Shown here piece after piece: positions 47,524-56,811 of a DNA stretch of 64,000 nt. Position numbers and translations under genes: made by a program. This DNA comes from [Bacteroides] pectinophilus. Its GTDB lineage: Bacteria; Bacillota; Clostridia; Lachnospirales; Lachnospiraceae. Below the pieces are notes generated by a model. That model saw nothing but the letters and a program-made list of their open reading frames with translations. It was not told the DNA's origin and did not search any database. How positions within the stretch are numbered: the stretch's first letter is position 1; every line of letters begins with the position of its first letter. The stretch lies in NCBI GenBank assembly GCA_025146925.1, contig CP102260.1:2345389-2409388 (forward strand), given 5' to 3'.

Positions 47524-48280
47524 TGTTAAGATCGCCTCCTAACAGTGTTACAACATCAATAATCTTATCAAAGAACTCCTTGCGCGTACTGCCGCATTTG
47601 AGAATCTCGTTGAATATCTTTCCGTCTTTTATAAATATTACCCTGTCCGCATAGCTTGCCGTGAATGCATCATGTGTTACCATGAGTATCGTTGCCTCAA
47701 GCTCCTGATTGAGATAATTGAAGCTCTCAAGCAGCATTCTTGATGCCTTCGAATCAAGAGCACCTGTCGGCTCATCTGCCAGAATCAGCTTTGGATTGGT
47801 TATTATTGCCCTCGCACTTGCAACTCTCTGCTTCTGTCCCCCTGACATCTGATATGGGTATTTGTCAAGCACATCACTAATACCAAGCTCACACGCAAGC
47901 TGTGATACCCTCTTTTGTATCTCCTTAGCATGGACTCCCTGTATTGAAAGCGCCAGCGCAATATTTTCAAATGCAGTAAGTGTATCCAGCAGATTGAAGT
48001 CCTGAAAGATAAAGCCAAGCTGCTCTCTTCTGAACCGGTTGAGCTTATTCCCCTTAAGCTCCGTAATATCCTGTCCGCCTACATATATCCTTCCTGATGT
48101 AACCCTGTCAATCGTTGATATGCAGTTGAGAAGCGTTGTCTTACCTGAGCCGCTGGCTCCCATAATCGCAACAAACTCGCCCTTATCAACCTCAAAGGAT
48201 ATATTATCAATCGCTTTGGTGAGGCTTGATCTGTTTCCGTAATACTTTTCAACGTTATCAATTCTAAGTATCGTTTCCAT
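47513..48280 (-). CDS. BceA-like ABC transporter ATP-binding protein
   Basis: A 255-aa ATPase of the MacB/BceA class. Walker [10 protein letters not shown], signature MSGGQKQR, Walker [13 protein letters not shown] and the H-loop VTHDAFTA are intact. It pairs with the FtsX-type permease downstream. It is located 80 bp after the kinase gene of the same module, so the order is RR-HK-ATPase-permease, typical of Bce-type detoxification modules. Confidence 0.92.
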   Translation of the reverse strand: METILRIDNVEKYYGNRSSLTKAIDNISFEVDKGEFVAIMGASGSGKTTLLNCISTIDRVTSGRIYVGGQDITELKGNKLNRFRREQLGFIFQDFNLLDTLTAFENIALALSIQGVHAKEIQKRVSQLACELGISDVLDKYPYQMSGGQKQRVASARAIITNPKLILADEPTGALDSKASRMLLESFNYLNQELEATILMVTHDAFTASYADRVIFIKDGKIFNEILKCGSTRKEFFDKIIDVVTLLGGDLNNAV

Positions 48281-48360
48281 AATTATGATTCCTTTCGTTA
48301 AGATTAATTATGTTTTATCACATCACTAATCTTATGTCGTTCGTTCAACATTACGGAATA

Positions 48361-49383
48361 TTACATTTTTGTAACATTGTAAAAGTCATTTTTATAAAAC
48401 GTCATCTTCACTTCCGTATATTCGCCAATTGCCGATTCTATGTATATATCATGTCCCATCTTATCACACATTTTTTTGACGATATAAAGTCCCATTCCTG
48501 TTGCCTTGGAATATCTTCTTCCATTCTCCCCGGTAAATGATTTGTCGAATACTCTCGGAATGTCAGATCCGCTTATGCCTATGCCGTTATCATATATCCT
48601 AAGTTCAATGCTCTTCTTATCCTGTACTGCCGATATCCGTATTACTGACGTATCCTTATTATCATCCTTATATTTGATGCTGTTGCTCAATATCTGGTTC
48701 AGCATAAATTCAAGCCATTTGGCGTCAGTGTATACCGTGACATCCACATCCGACACCTGAAAATCTATATTATGCTCAAGTATGTCATCCTTATTGCGGA
48801 CAGCCACCGCACCTACTGTTCTTGCGAGGCTGCATTCATCAATGATGTAATCCTTCTCCGCATTCTCACTTCTTACATAGTAAAGAATCTGCTCTATGAG
48901 ATTATTTATTCTGCGCACCTGTGTCAGCATGCGGTCATTTTTATCATGGCTGTTGTGAAGTATAAGTGTCATTGACGATATCGGAAGCTTAATCTCATGA
49001 ATCCACATCTCGACATACTCTTTAAAATTCTCCGCCCCCTGCCGGTAGCCATTTACATTGTCAGCCATCGATTTGCCTGTATCCCGGAGTACGCTCTCTA
49101 TTATTCTTCCTTCGTAGAAGCCCGGTGAGGGTATCGTCTCAGGCACAAGATATTTTTTGTCGAGATTATCGGTATTATCCAACAGCGTATCATAGAACTT
49201 CTTCTTTCTGAAAAAATCAATAAGAATCTCTGATATGAAAAATATCACAAATATAGCTGATACCGCCACTATTGCCGGCGTCTCAAGCCTGTACGCCCTC
49301 ATAAGCAGAACTGCCGGCACAAGCAGCACAATCAATATAACCAATGAATATATCCTGTCTTTAAAATAATCCCTGAATCTCAT
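48361..49383 (-). CDS. BceS-like intramembrane-sensing histidine kinase
   Basis: A 340-aa kinase with two transmembrane helices near residues 12-60 and almost no extracellular loop, as in BceS. The phospho-acceptor region is MWIHEIKLPISSM; the ATP lid includes DNGIGISGSD and ATGMGLYIVKK. Such kinases respond to flux through their partner BceAB transporter. Its gene is 3 bp after the response regulator. Confidence 0.9.
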   Translation of the reverse strand: MRFRDYFKDRIYSLVILIVLLVPAVLLMRAYRLETPAIVAVSAIFVIFFISEILIDFFRKKKFYDTLLDNTDNLDKKYLVPETIPSPGFYEGRIIESVLRDTGKSMADNVNGYRQGAENFKEYVEMWIHEIKLPISSMTLILHNSHDKNDRMLTQVRRINNLIEQILYYVRSENAEKDYIIDECSLARTVGAVAVRNKDDILEHNIDFQVSDVDVTVYTDAKWLEFMLNQILSNSIKYKDDNKDTSVIRISAVQDKKSIELRIYDNGIGISGSDIPRVFDKSFTGENGRRYSKATGMGLYIVKKMCDKMGHDIYIESAIGEYTEVKMTFYKNDFYNVTKM

Positions 49384-49386
49384 AAT

Positions 49387-50064
49387 CTACCCTATAAGTA
49401 TATACCCCTGACCTTTTCTGGTCTCTATAACGTCTTCAAGTCCCGCTTCTTTGAAATGCGCCCTGAGCCTGCTTATATTCACGGTCAGTGCATTATCGTT
49501 GAGATACTCCTGATTGTTCCACAGCTCAGTCATCAGCTCGTCCCTTGATACTATCCTGTCCTTATTGGACAACAGATACATAAATATCGTCATCTCATTT
49601 TTCGTAAGGAGTATCTCACTGCCTGAATTGTATCTGATTACGCCCTTCTGCGGAAGTATCTGCATATCTCGGAATACAATTGTACCGTCGCTGCCATGCC
49701 TGCTGCTAAGTCTCTTGAATATGGCATTAATCCTTAAGAGAAGAATTGTAGGGTTATAAGGCTTCGTAACATAATCGTCCGCCCCGTAGCTCATTGAAAG
49801 TACCTCGTCAGCTTCCGAATCCCTGCTCGTAACCATAATAACAGGAACCTCTGACCTTGTGCGGAGCTGCTTAAGCAGCAGCTCCCCGTTAATATGCGGA
49901 ATATTTATATCGAGGAGTACAAGGTCTGCTTCAGCTGCAAGTATCCCCTCACAGGCATTATCAAAATTCTCAAGGGCAACTGCCTCATACCCTGAATTAT
50001 CAAGCAGTTCCTTAAGTTCCCCGCTTATTGACTTGTCATCCTCAACTATGCAGATTCTTTTCAT
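49387..50064 (-). CDS. BceR-like OmpR-family response regulator
   Basis: A 225-aa regulator with an N-terminal receiver (VLLDINIPHINGELL, first Asp phosphorylated; DDYVTKPY switch Lys) and a C-terminal winged helix (MTELWNNQEYLNDNALTVNISRLR). It likely activates bceAB. Its ATG overlaps the stop of the upstream FAD-protein gene (ATGA), so it is translationally coupled to a gene that has a purine riboswitch. Confidence 0.92.
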   Translation of the reverse strand: MKRICIVEDDKSISGELKELLDNSGYEAVALENFDNACEGILAAEADLVLLDINIPHINGELLLKQLRTRSEVPVIMVTSRDSEADEVLSMSYGADDYVTKPYNPTILLLRINAIFKRLSSRHGSDGTIVFRDMQILPQKGVIRYNSGSEILLTKNEMTIFMYLLSNKDRIVSRDELMTELWNNQEYLNDNALTVNISRLRAHFKEAGLEDVIETRKGQGYILIG

Positions 50065-51443
50065 AATTCTCCCAGTATCTTGCGCGCAACATACACACCG
50101 CTCGCGCTTGCATGTGACAGTGAATGTGTAACACCGCTGCCGTCACCTATAATGTACAGTCCCTTATGAAGTGTCTCAAGGTGCTCATCAAGTTTCACTT
50201 CCATGTTATAGAACTTGACTTCAACTCCATACAGGAGTGTATCATCATTAGCCGTTCCCGGTGCAATCTTATCAAGAGCATATATCATCTCGATGATGCC
50301 GTCAAGGATACGCTTCGGAAGGACAAGGCTTAAGTCACCCGGTGTTGCTGCAAGAGTAGGTACAACCATGCCTTCCTCAATACGCTTTGGATTGCTTCGC
50401 CTTCCGCGGATAAGATCACCGAATCTCTGGACAATTACGCCACCGCCAAGCATATTGCTAAGACGCGCTATACTCTCTCCATATCCGTTGCTGTCCTTGA
50501 ACGGTTCAGAAAAATGCTTGCTTACTAACAGTGCAAAGTTCGTATTCTCTGTCTGCTTTTCCTTATCCTCATAGCTGTGGCCGTTGACTGTAATGATTCC
50601 GTTAGTATTTTCATTAACAACGCTTCCCTTAGGATTCATGCAGAAAGTACGCACGTTATCCTCAAACTGCTGTGTTCTGTATACAATCTTGCTTTCATAC
50701 AGCTCGTCTGTAAGATGTGAGAATATAACCGCCGGCAGCTCAACACGCACACCTATATCAACACGGTTGGATTTTGTAGGAATATTAAGCTCATCACAGA
50801 CCTTCTCCATCCACTTGCTTCCGCTTCGCCCTACCGAAACGATGCATTTGTCACATTCATAGCCTGCAGCTTCTGTATTGACGCGGTATCCTTCACCTGC
50901 GTCACCCAGCACCTCTATATTGTGGACAGGCGTATCAAAGAAGAAATCAACCTTATCCTTGAGGAATGCATACAGGTTCTCAAGCACAATATAATTAATA
51001 TCCGTTCCAAGGTGGCGCACTGATGCATCAAGAAGATTCAGCTTATTCTGCATGCATATTTTCTTGAATTCCGTCCCCGCAGTTGAATAAAGCTTCGTTC
51101 CCTCTCCGCCATACTCCATGTTAATTCCGTCCACATAGCGCATCAGGTCAAGCGCCTTCTGCCTGCCTATGTACTCATACAGCGTTCCGCCAAATGCATT
51201 GGTGATGTTATACTTTCCGTCTGAGAATGCACCGGCACCGCCAAATCCGCTCATAATTGAACAGCTCTTACAGCCGATACATTTCTTAATCTTATCACCG
51301 TCAATCGGACATCTGCGCTTCTCAAGCGAATGTCCTGCCTCAAATACGGCAACCCTGCAGTCAGGTGCATTCGTAACCAGCTCATACGCTGAAAAAATTC
51401 CTCCCGGGCCTGCTCCAACAATAATTACGTCATACTTATTCAT
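50061..51443 (-). CDS. FAD-dependent dehydrogenase (COG2509-like)
   Basis: A 460-aa flavoprotein. N-terminal FAD fold VIIVGAGPGGIFSAYEL, then a cysteine-containing CIGCKSCSIMSGFGGAGAF, and a C-terminal HTGLYIIGDGSGVTHSLSHA-like segment closing the FAD site. The family (COG2509) has no firmly assigned substrate. The start at 51443 follows GGAGG. The leader carries a purine riboswitch, suggesting a role linked to purine levels (inference), and the gene is coupled to the bceRS genes downstream. Confidence 0.82.
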   Translation of the reverse strand: MNKYDVIIVGAGPGGIFSAYELVTNAPDCRVAVFEAGHSLEKRRCPIDGDKIKKCIGCKSCSIMSGFGGAGAFSDGKYNITNAFGGTLYEYIGRQKALDLMRYVDGINMEYGGEGTKLYSTAGTEFKKICMQNKLNLLDASVRHLGTDINYIVLENLYAFLKDKVDFFFDTPVHNIEVLGDAGEGYRVNTEAAGYECDKCIVSVGRSGSKWMEKVCDELNIPTKSNRVDIGVRVELPAVIFSHLTDELYESKIVYRTQQFEDNVRTFCMNPKGSVVNENTNGIITVNGHSYEDKEKQTENTNFALLVSKHFSEPFKDSNGYGESIARLSNMLGGGVIVQRFGDLIRGRRSNPKRIEEGMVVPTLAATPGDLSLVLPKRILDGIIEMIYALDKIAPGTANDDTLLYGVEVKFYNMEVKLDEHLETLHKGLYIIGDGSGVTHSLSHASASGVYVARKILGEL

Positions 51444-51491
51444 AACTTTTCCTCCAATCCGCAGCAATATAACATTAATTGTAACGTAAAA

Positions 51492-51596
51492 GGCTGCCGT
51501 TAAACAGATGCACTGATTCCTTGTTGGGAATCATAGTCTTACTGTTTAAGGCAGCCGGTAGAAACTCTCGTCCGTATTACGAGTTTATATGATTTT
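51492..51596 (-). ncRNA. Purine riboswitch with overlapping terminator
   Basis: The aptamer (51529-51596) has P1 AATCAT/ATGATT, P2 CTCGT/ACGAG, the invariant J2/3 AGTTTCTACC, P3 and J3/1 GACTATG. C in the specificity position (74 in xpt numbering) suggests guanine or hypoxanthine. A terminator hairpin (51492-51507 with 51542-51556, then TTTT) uses part of P3, so it cannot form together with the aptamer: ligand binding should favour read-through. The P3 helix is short compared with the consensus. Confidence 0.82.
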
Positions 51597-51607
51597 TAAC
51601 CTTAGTG

Positions 51608-51637
51608 ATTATAGCGTATCGGAGTGGTGGATGTCAA
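51608..51637 (-). promoter_or_regulatory. Promoter of the riboswitch-led operon
   Basis: On the minus strand consensus TTGACA (51632-51637), 18 bp, TATAAT (51608-51613). The expected transcript starts a few bases before the aptamer. Confidence 0.85.
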
Positions 51638-51704
51638 TTACAAACGCTGTTTACTTCTGTACAAAATGCCGTTTACCTCTGCCGCGGCTGCCGTCACCGC
51701 CATG

Positions 51705-51842
51705 CTACACCTGAAAATTCTGCATAGTCACCTGCAGCGAATTAACACTGTCCGGCACATCTGATAGAATTAATCATATCATTAATCAGGTCATCGAAGT
51801 ATGTACGTTATCTGCGGCATTTCCGATACTTTTACTTGTCTC
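51705..51842 (-). pseudogene. Decayed tail of a methyl-accepting chemotaxis protein
   Basis: The minus strand reads ETSKSIGNAADNV, then two stops or a frame shift around LINDMINSI, then DSVNSLQVTMQNFQV and a stop. This resembles the C-terminal end of a chemoreceptor signalling domain. The rest of the 51643-52005 gap shows no other recognisable feature. Confidence 0.35.
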
Positions 51843-52005
51843 ATTATATCTTTCCTTTAATTGTTCCAATCATACAATTTCTCCTTTGCCTCAAAATTTA
51901 TATTATGCACGTTCCTATTATAACTATACAAAAATATTATCACGTGCTTACTCTGTCGGCAATAAGAAACGTCATGCAATTATCCTGCAAATCCCCTGAT
52001 ACTAA

Positions 52006-52377
52006 TTACTTTCTAAACTTGTATTTTCCTTTTCCGTGACCTGATACAGGTTCAATAATCTCTGCCTGCACCAGATTGGATAGAAGTTTGGAAGCACCTG
52101 AGCCTTTTAGATCGAGAAGTTCCATAACTGCACTTCTACCAAATATTTCATCAAAACCAAACTTCTCAAAAAGACTGCGGATATGAGTTGTCGTCTTTAC
52201 CGAAAAATTGCTGACTTTCTCGGTAAGCACACTTTCAATATCCACTTTTTTATCTTGAATGTCCACTTTTCCGCTCTCAATATCCACTTTTTTATCTTCA
52301 ATGTCCACTTTTTCTTCATTCAAAAGACCACTTATATGAAGATTTCGATTGTGAAGTTCATTATAGGATATTATCAT
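52006..52377 (-). CDS. Orphan C-terminal winged-helix domain with tandem linker repeats
   Basis: A 123-aa ORF. Four tandem 7-residue units (KVDIEDK, KVDIESG, KVDIQDK, KVDIESV; residues 23-50) form a charged linker. A predicted winged helix follows, ending EPVSGHGKGKYKF, a C-terminal signature seen on Fic-type or AlbA-type ATP-binding proteins. The usual large N-terminal enzyme domain is missing, so this may be the tail of a broken gene. A Fic remnant lies about 4 kb upstream on the same strand, but a direct link cannot be shown. Confidence 0.5.
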   Translation of the reverse strand: MIISYNELHNRNLHISGLLNEEKVDIEDKKVDIESGKVDIQDKKVDIESVLTEKVSNFSVKTTTHIRSLFEKFGFDEIFGRSAVMELLDLKGSGASKLLSNLVQAEIIEPVSGHGKGKYKFRK

Positions 52378-52512
52378 AGGAATAGACTTTTTGAAATAGA
52401 AAAAGCCGGTAAGCTTATCAAAAAGCCAACCGACTTATATTTACCACTGTTCACTTATGAAACTGCAATTTGTAAACATATCCTATTTACATAAAAGATG
52501 AAATATTCTACT

Positions 52513-54648
52513 CTAATTAATAAATTCAAGTTGACCGTTAGGATAAAATGCATTTCTATTTGTCCATATCAATCCTAACAAATCAGCCTTTACAACTTCA
52601 TCAGAAACATCCTCATCAATAAATTTCACGCAAGTACATTGCATATAATCTCTTCCGCATTTGTTACATTTATCTTCAATAATTCTATAAAATGGTGCAC
52701 CGATTACCTTATGTTGTATTAATTCGTCGCCCTCCTCTTTACTCATATTAAATTGTGCATGTACACACCCATCTTCCATCCACATTTTTCTGATTTTATC
52801 CGGATGAACAATAAGCCTCTTGAAGCACACCACATCTCCATGAATCAAACGGAATTTATCAGGATAATCTTCTCCCAATTTAAACTTATTATTCTCTTGA
52901 TATATAGCCTCAACCCACTCCTCAAACGTAACATCAGACAGGTGGGGAACAGCATCAAACAACTTAACAAAATCATTTACATGACCTGCAAAAGATATAT
53001 GCCCCGCTTCATCTGTCAAATTAACCATAAGTCCAAACGATATTAACCTATTATCTTGGTTTCTTACCCAAGCCTGACATAATTCTTTTATTGCCGTAAT
53101 TGCAATATCCGCAACATGTAAACTCTTGCAACACAATGTGGGGAAATTGAATATCATATCATTAAATGCAATCATTGTAGTAATTGGCATTCTCAATCTA
53201 AGCCCTTTACGTTTTAAATACTTCAAAAGAGTTACTGTATCTGCATCAATTATCTTAATCTTTTTCCTATCTTGAAGAATGAAAGCATCTTTATTATATA
53301 TCCCGATATCTCTGTCCTCAGCTATGTCAAACTTATTAGTGTATCTAAAAAAAATCCGAACACCATCTCCTTCATTTAATTCAATATCAGCAAAATTATT
53401 CGGTCTTTTAACCACAGAGTTATGTTCATTACTTTCTTTTCTTATTTGATCGAATTTTTCATCAACACCACCAAAATATTCGCCTATTAGGGCATTTTCT
53501 CTATAAAATGAACTGATAAGTTCCTTCCACATATCTACAGAAAAATCGTTATCTATTCTCCAAAGTTTTATATATTCCGAATTTTTTCCACATTTACTTA
53601 TATCCGTTTTTGAATCAATTCTTTCAAGGATTTGCTCATCATTATAAAGTCTAATTGCACCATCAAGATGAGTTGGCAATCCTGTACTCGGATTTATCAT
53701 GCTATGGACATATCTGCATCCCCATAACATAGTTTGTCCATCATCAAAAGAAACGTTTTCCTTATCACATAGTTCCTCGCATTCAAACGTTCTTTTTCCA
53801 TCTTGAATATGCCAATAGAACTGTGTGCTTAATAAATTTGAAAATACATTATCATAATGCTCATTTTCATGGCACGTAACACCTTCTGGAATACAATCCA
53901 AATCATCATTAAAATGTGGTCCTCGAATATACTGATACTCTAATTCTGGATGTTCTGTACCAACAAGTCCAATCATATCCATGTCTATCGCAAGTTTTAT
54001 TTCAACAGCTGGAACATCACGCATTTTTTCAAACGAATTGAAAAATTCCTCATTTGTAGTATTCAATATAGATAAGCTTCTGCGAAAAAACTGGTGTGCA
54101 AAGAGCAAATATCCATCTTTATGATAAACGCCTGGCACAAGAAATCCCTTTTCACCATTTTCACTTTTCGTGTAAACAGGTTCTAAATCCCGCACATCTG
54201 CAAGTCCATCTTTCATTGTTCCTGACCATTCAGGAAAAAGACGAGATACAATATTTTTGTCTTTGATAGCTACCGCTTTACCAACTGGTGCAACACGAAA
54301 TTTATCAGAAAGAATGCAACCCAACTTATTAATTAAAGTATCAAGTTCTTTCCTATGTTCCTCACAAAATATCTTGTAGTCATAAGCCATTATCATTTCG
54401 CGCATTTTTTCATATTCTTCATCGGTTTCCATAATTGCCGACTCATTCGTTACATACGCTTTTCCTGGCTCCATATATACACCAGTTAACATGGTATAGC
54501 CTATCGGCTTTGTTCTGTCATGGCCTAAATTCATTGGAATAACCGTATTCCATATGTCACGGTATGCCTTAATTATCGAATTCAATGGCAATATATGATT
54601 TTTTCTGTTTACCCCATCTGTTATTGCAACACCCTGATATTTTTCCAT
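52513..54648 (-). CDS. Unrecognised 711-aa protein next to AbiE
   Basis: A large soluble protein that I do not recognise. It has no membrane segment, signal peptide or P-loop. Visible features: an acidic central part, a HFNDDLDCIPEGVTCHENEHYDNV segment (His/Cys/Asp-rich) near residue 250, HLDGAIRLYNDEQ, and a C-terminal CNKCGRDYMQCTC zinc-ribbon-like cluster. Codon use is more AT-rich than the housekeeping genes, consistent with transfer. It lies 85 bp downstream of the AbiE toxin gene and is probably co-transcribed, so a defence-related role is possible (inference only). Confidence 0.7.
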   Translation of the reverse strand: MEKYQGVAITDGVNRKNHILPLNSIIKAYRDIWNTVIPMNLGHDRTKPIGYTMLTGVYMEPGKAYVTNESAIMETDEEYEKMREMIMAYDYKIFCEEHRKELDTLINKLGCILSDKFRVAPVGKAVAIKDKNIVSRLFPEWSGTMKDGLADVRDLEPVYTKSENGEKGFLVPGVYHKDGYLLFAHQFFRRSLSILNTTNEEFFNSFEKMRDVPAVEIKLAIDMDMIGLVGTEHPELEYQYIRGPHFNDDLDCIPEGVTCHENEHYDNVFSNLLSTQFYWHIQDGKRTFECEELCDKENVSFDDGQTMLWGCRYVHSMINPSTGLPTHLDGAIRLYNDEQILERIDSKTDISKCGKNSEYIKLWRIDNDFSVDMWKELISSFYRENALIGEYFGGVDEKFDQIRKESNEHNSVVKRPNNFADIELNEGDGVRIFFRYTNKFDIAEDRDIGIYNKDAFILQDRKKIKIIDADTVTLLKYLKRKGLRLRMPITTMIAFNDMIFNFPTLCCKSLHVADIAITAIKELCQAWVRNQDNRLISFGLMVNLTDEAGHISFAGHVNDFVKLFDAVPHLSDVTFEEWVEAIYQENNKFKLGEDYPDKFRLIHGDVVCFKRLIVHPDKIRKMWMEDGCVHAQFNMSKEEGDELIQHKVIGAPFYRIIEDKCNKCGRDYMQCTCVKFIDEDVSDEVVKADLLGLIWTNRNAFYPNGQLEFIN

Positions 54649-54733
54649 TTATCTACCTTCTTACCTTACATAAATACACTCTATATCGTATGCTATACAT
54701 TTCATTATTTTCTTTTTTACATTCTTATTCACA

Positions 54734-55576
54734 TCACAGCAAATACTTCTTCATCGTATTCTCTACATAGTCAATCACATTTTTCCACTCTAGGTCCCCT
54801 ACATAAAAATTGCTTTTCTGAAACTGCCCCCAAAGCTCTGCCATGTGCAAATCGTCAGATATCAAATGCAATGTAGCTTCAATATCATCCTTGCTAAAAA
54901 TAGTTTTCCGCTTTTCACAGGTGGCAGAAAATGCATCGTATAAAACCTGCTTCTCTATCTGCTCCCCATAGAAATTCATAATACTATAGACATCATAGAA
55001 ATCTCTCAATCTTGTATTAGCAATACCTCTATTTATGATTGTCTGCATCTTCTCTGCTAGCAAAGTTTCCTTGTTATATGTAAGAACAGAAATTGTTCTA
55101 TCCTCAAATATTAATTTATAGTCGTACTCTACAGCCTTCGGTGTGATCACATCATCTGTAGAAATGTCGATTTTAATTGGTTGACGCATCCTGTCCAACG
55201 TAGCCTCCAGCATTACACGAATACCTGGGTAATCAAACTCTTCCATAATAGTTCTTGTACTTTTAATTTGAAAGCTAACATTATCTTCCAGCGGGATGTT
55301 ACAAATTTCTTCAATTATCCTCTGTACATAAGCCTCATTTAATGGTAATGCTTTTACTGTTGTATCAATATCCATCGTAGCTCGCATATCCACACCAACA
55401 ATTGACGCTACCAGCATTCCACCCTTAAGAATAAAATTATCTCGATATGACGATATAGATACTCTTTCCAGAAATCTTTCCATCATAAAATTTCGAATTA
55501 GCGTAGTCGCTTTATTACTGTTCCCATACGAAATATTTCTCACCTTATCTTTTAATTGTCTTGATGAACTAATCAC
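54734..55576 (-). CDS. abiEii: AbiEii-type nucleotidyltransferase toxin
   Basis: A 280-aa toxin of the type IV AbiE system. The nucleotidyltransferase core is visible as ILKGGMLVASIVGVD with the metal-binding MDID shortly after. The C-terminal half has FAEKMQTIINRGIANTRLRDFYD-like features (here LLAEKMQTII and RLRDFYDVY). AbiEii enzymes transfer nucleotides to targets such as tRNA or other substrates and arrest growth during phage infection. Its start overlaps the antitoxin stop by 4 bp. Confidence 0.9.
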   Translation of the reverse strand: MISSSRQLKDKVRNISYGNSNKATTLIRNFMMERFLERVSISSYRDNFILKGGMLVASIVGVDMRATMDIDTTVKALPLNEAYVQRIIEEICNIPLEDNVSFQIKSTRTIMEEFDYPGIRVMLEATLDRMRQPIKIDISTDDVITPKAVEYDYKLIFEDRTISVLTYNKETLLAEKMQTIINRGIANTRLRDFYDVYSIMNFYGEQIEKQVLYDAFSATCEKRKTIFSKDDIEATLHLISDDLHMAELWGQFQKSNFYVGDLEWKNVIDYVENTMKKYLL

Positions 55577-56172
55577 ACCAACACCTCCACGTACTTCATC
55601 ACTTCATCTCGAATTCCCATCATATCCGCATATACAATCAACTGCGATAGCTTTTTGTCCTTCGATGACATATATTCCTTGATAGCCGTTTGAAATACTT
55701 GTACTTCATACTTATTACGATTCATTATCAAATCGCAAATGCAACGCTCCTTATCGTAAACCTTAACTAAATTTCCACTGCTGGATGCAATCTCACAAAT
55801 TCCTATTTTGTATAAATCCGGTGCCGCATATTTCACCGAAACATCAAAATCATTATCCTTAAGATGGCTCGCATTATATCCCTGTGGCACAGTAACACAC
55901 ACAGATGAGTACTCCCTATCTGTCAAACCGTGCAAATATAGTGCTGTTTCTCCGGAATAAATAATCGCACCATTTCTTTGTTGCAAAATGAACAACTCAT
56001 CCGGCCACACATCATCCATTATATATAAACCTCTTGAGACCTTCTCCATGCCGTGTTCCTTAATATATTGTGCAACATAGGTCTTAGAAATATCTTCATT
56101 ACACACCAAAGAGGTAATAAGATAACCGTTATATTTTTCAATAAATTTTTCAATTTTTTCCTTTTTAGTCAT
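55573..56172 (-). CDS. abiEi: AbiEi-type antitoxin/repressor
   Basis: A 199-aa antitoxin with an N-terminal winged helix (KYNGYLITSLVCNEDISKTY, then KVSRGLYIMDDVWPDEL) and a C-terminal AbiEi domain (SGETALYLHGLTDREY, VYDKERCICDLI). AbiEi represses its own promoter. The ATG at 56172 is preferred over a GTG at 56181 because AAGGGG lies 8 nt upstream. Tandem direct repeats between promoter and gene are likely its operator. Confidence 0.9.
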   Translation of the reverse strand: MTKKEKIEKFIEKYNGYLITSLVCNEDISKTYVAQYIKEHGMEKVSRGLYIMDDVWPDELFILQQRNGAIIYSGETALYLHGLTDREYSSVCVTVPQGYNASHLKDNDFDVSVKYAAPDLYKIGICEIASSSGNLVKVYDKERCICDLIMNRNKYEVQVFQTAIKEYMSSKDKKLSQLIVYADMMGIRDEVMKYVEVLV

Positions 56173-56187
56173 TCTATTCACCCCTTC

Positions 56188-56211
56188 ACTTTACCTCTTT
56201 ACTTTACCTCT
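56188..56211. promoter_or_regulatory. Tandem operator repeats of the AbiE operon
   Basis: ACTTTACCTCT occurs at 56188-56198 and 56201-56211, 13 bp apart, just downstream of the -10 box. This placement suits autorepression by AbiEi (inference). Confidence 0.55.
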
Positions 56212-56219
56212 ACGCTTTA

Positions 56220-56248
56220 ATTATATGATTTAAAAGCGAGAAAGTAAA
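56220..56248 (-). promoter_or_regulatory. Promoter of the AbiE operon
   Basis: On the minus strand TTTACT (56243-56248), 17 bp, TATAAT (56220-56225). Confidence 0.75.
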
Positions 56249-56332
56249 CTCTTTTTTTATTTTTTGGCCTATGCCTCTTTATTTAACCTCGCCAGCACCT
56301 TCACCTGCTCAATCGCCACTTTTCTCACATCC

Positions 56333-56440
56333 TCATTCTTCATCCATCAAATATCCTGCTGTAGTATTTAGTACCTTTGCAATATCTCTGAGAATGCTTA
56401 CCTTGATATCAATTTTTCCTGTCTCATAAGCAGAAATCCA
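56333..56440 (-). pseudogene. XRE-type helix-turn-helix remnant
   Basis: A 35-codon open stretch reads WISAYETGKIDIKVS, then ILRDIAKVLNTTAGYLMDEE and a stop, the C-terminal half of an XRE repressor domain. The upstream part is shifted out of frame. Confidence 0.6.
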
Positions 56441-56491
56441 CTCCCCGGCGGTTTTTTAGCACCATCACTCTCTCTTCGTCAATCAAAGCTA

Positions 56492-56732
56492 CTAGTTTGC
56501 ACGAACAAGTGCATTTCTAAAATACCATGCATTTTCCACAAAAATATCATTGGCAGCAGAGAATCCAAGTGTTCTCAAATATTTAATGAAGAACACTGCT
56601 GTTGTTCTGGTATTGCCTTCCCCGAAAATATGAATTTGCCATAACCTTGAAATAAATACTGCAAACATAGCCTTTATGAGCTTTATCCGGTTCAGATTCC
56701 CTCAAATATTCTTTAAATATGTCTTTTTCCAT
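56492..56732 (-). pseudogene. Fic-domain protein remnant with internal deletion and frameshift
   Basis: The minus strand opens with a start and ribosome site giving MEKDIFKEYLRESEPDKAHK, typical of an N-terminal Fic-family segment. Another frame then gives HIFGEGNTRTTAVFFIKYL, a Fic active-site-like motif (HxFxxGN-R), and ends NALVRAN before TAG. Most of the protein between the two parts and the C-terminal part are missing, so it is not functional. Confidence 0.65.
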
Positions 56733-56811
56733 TTCAACCACCTCTTAAAATCAACTATTCTGCTATTACCAAAACCACTTCAATTGCCTGCACCAGATTA
56801 AACTATTCATG

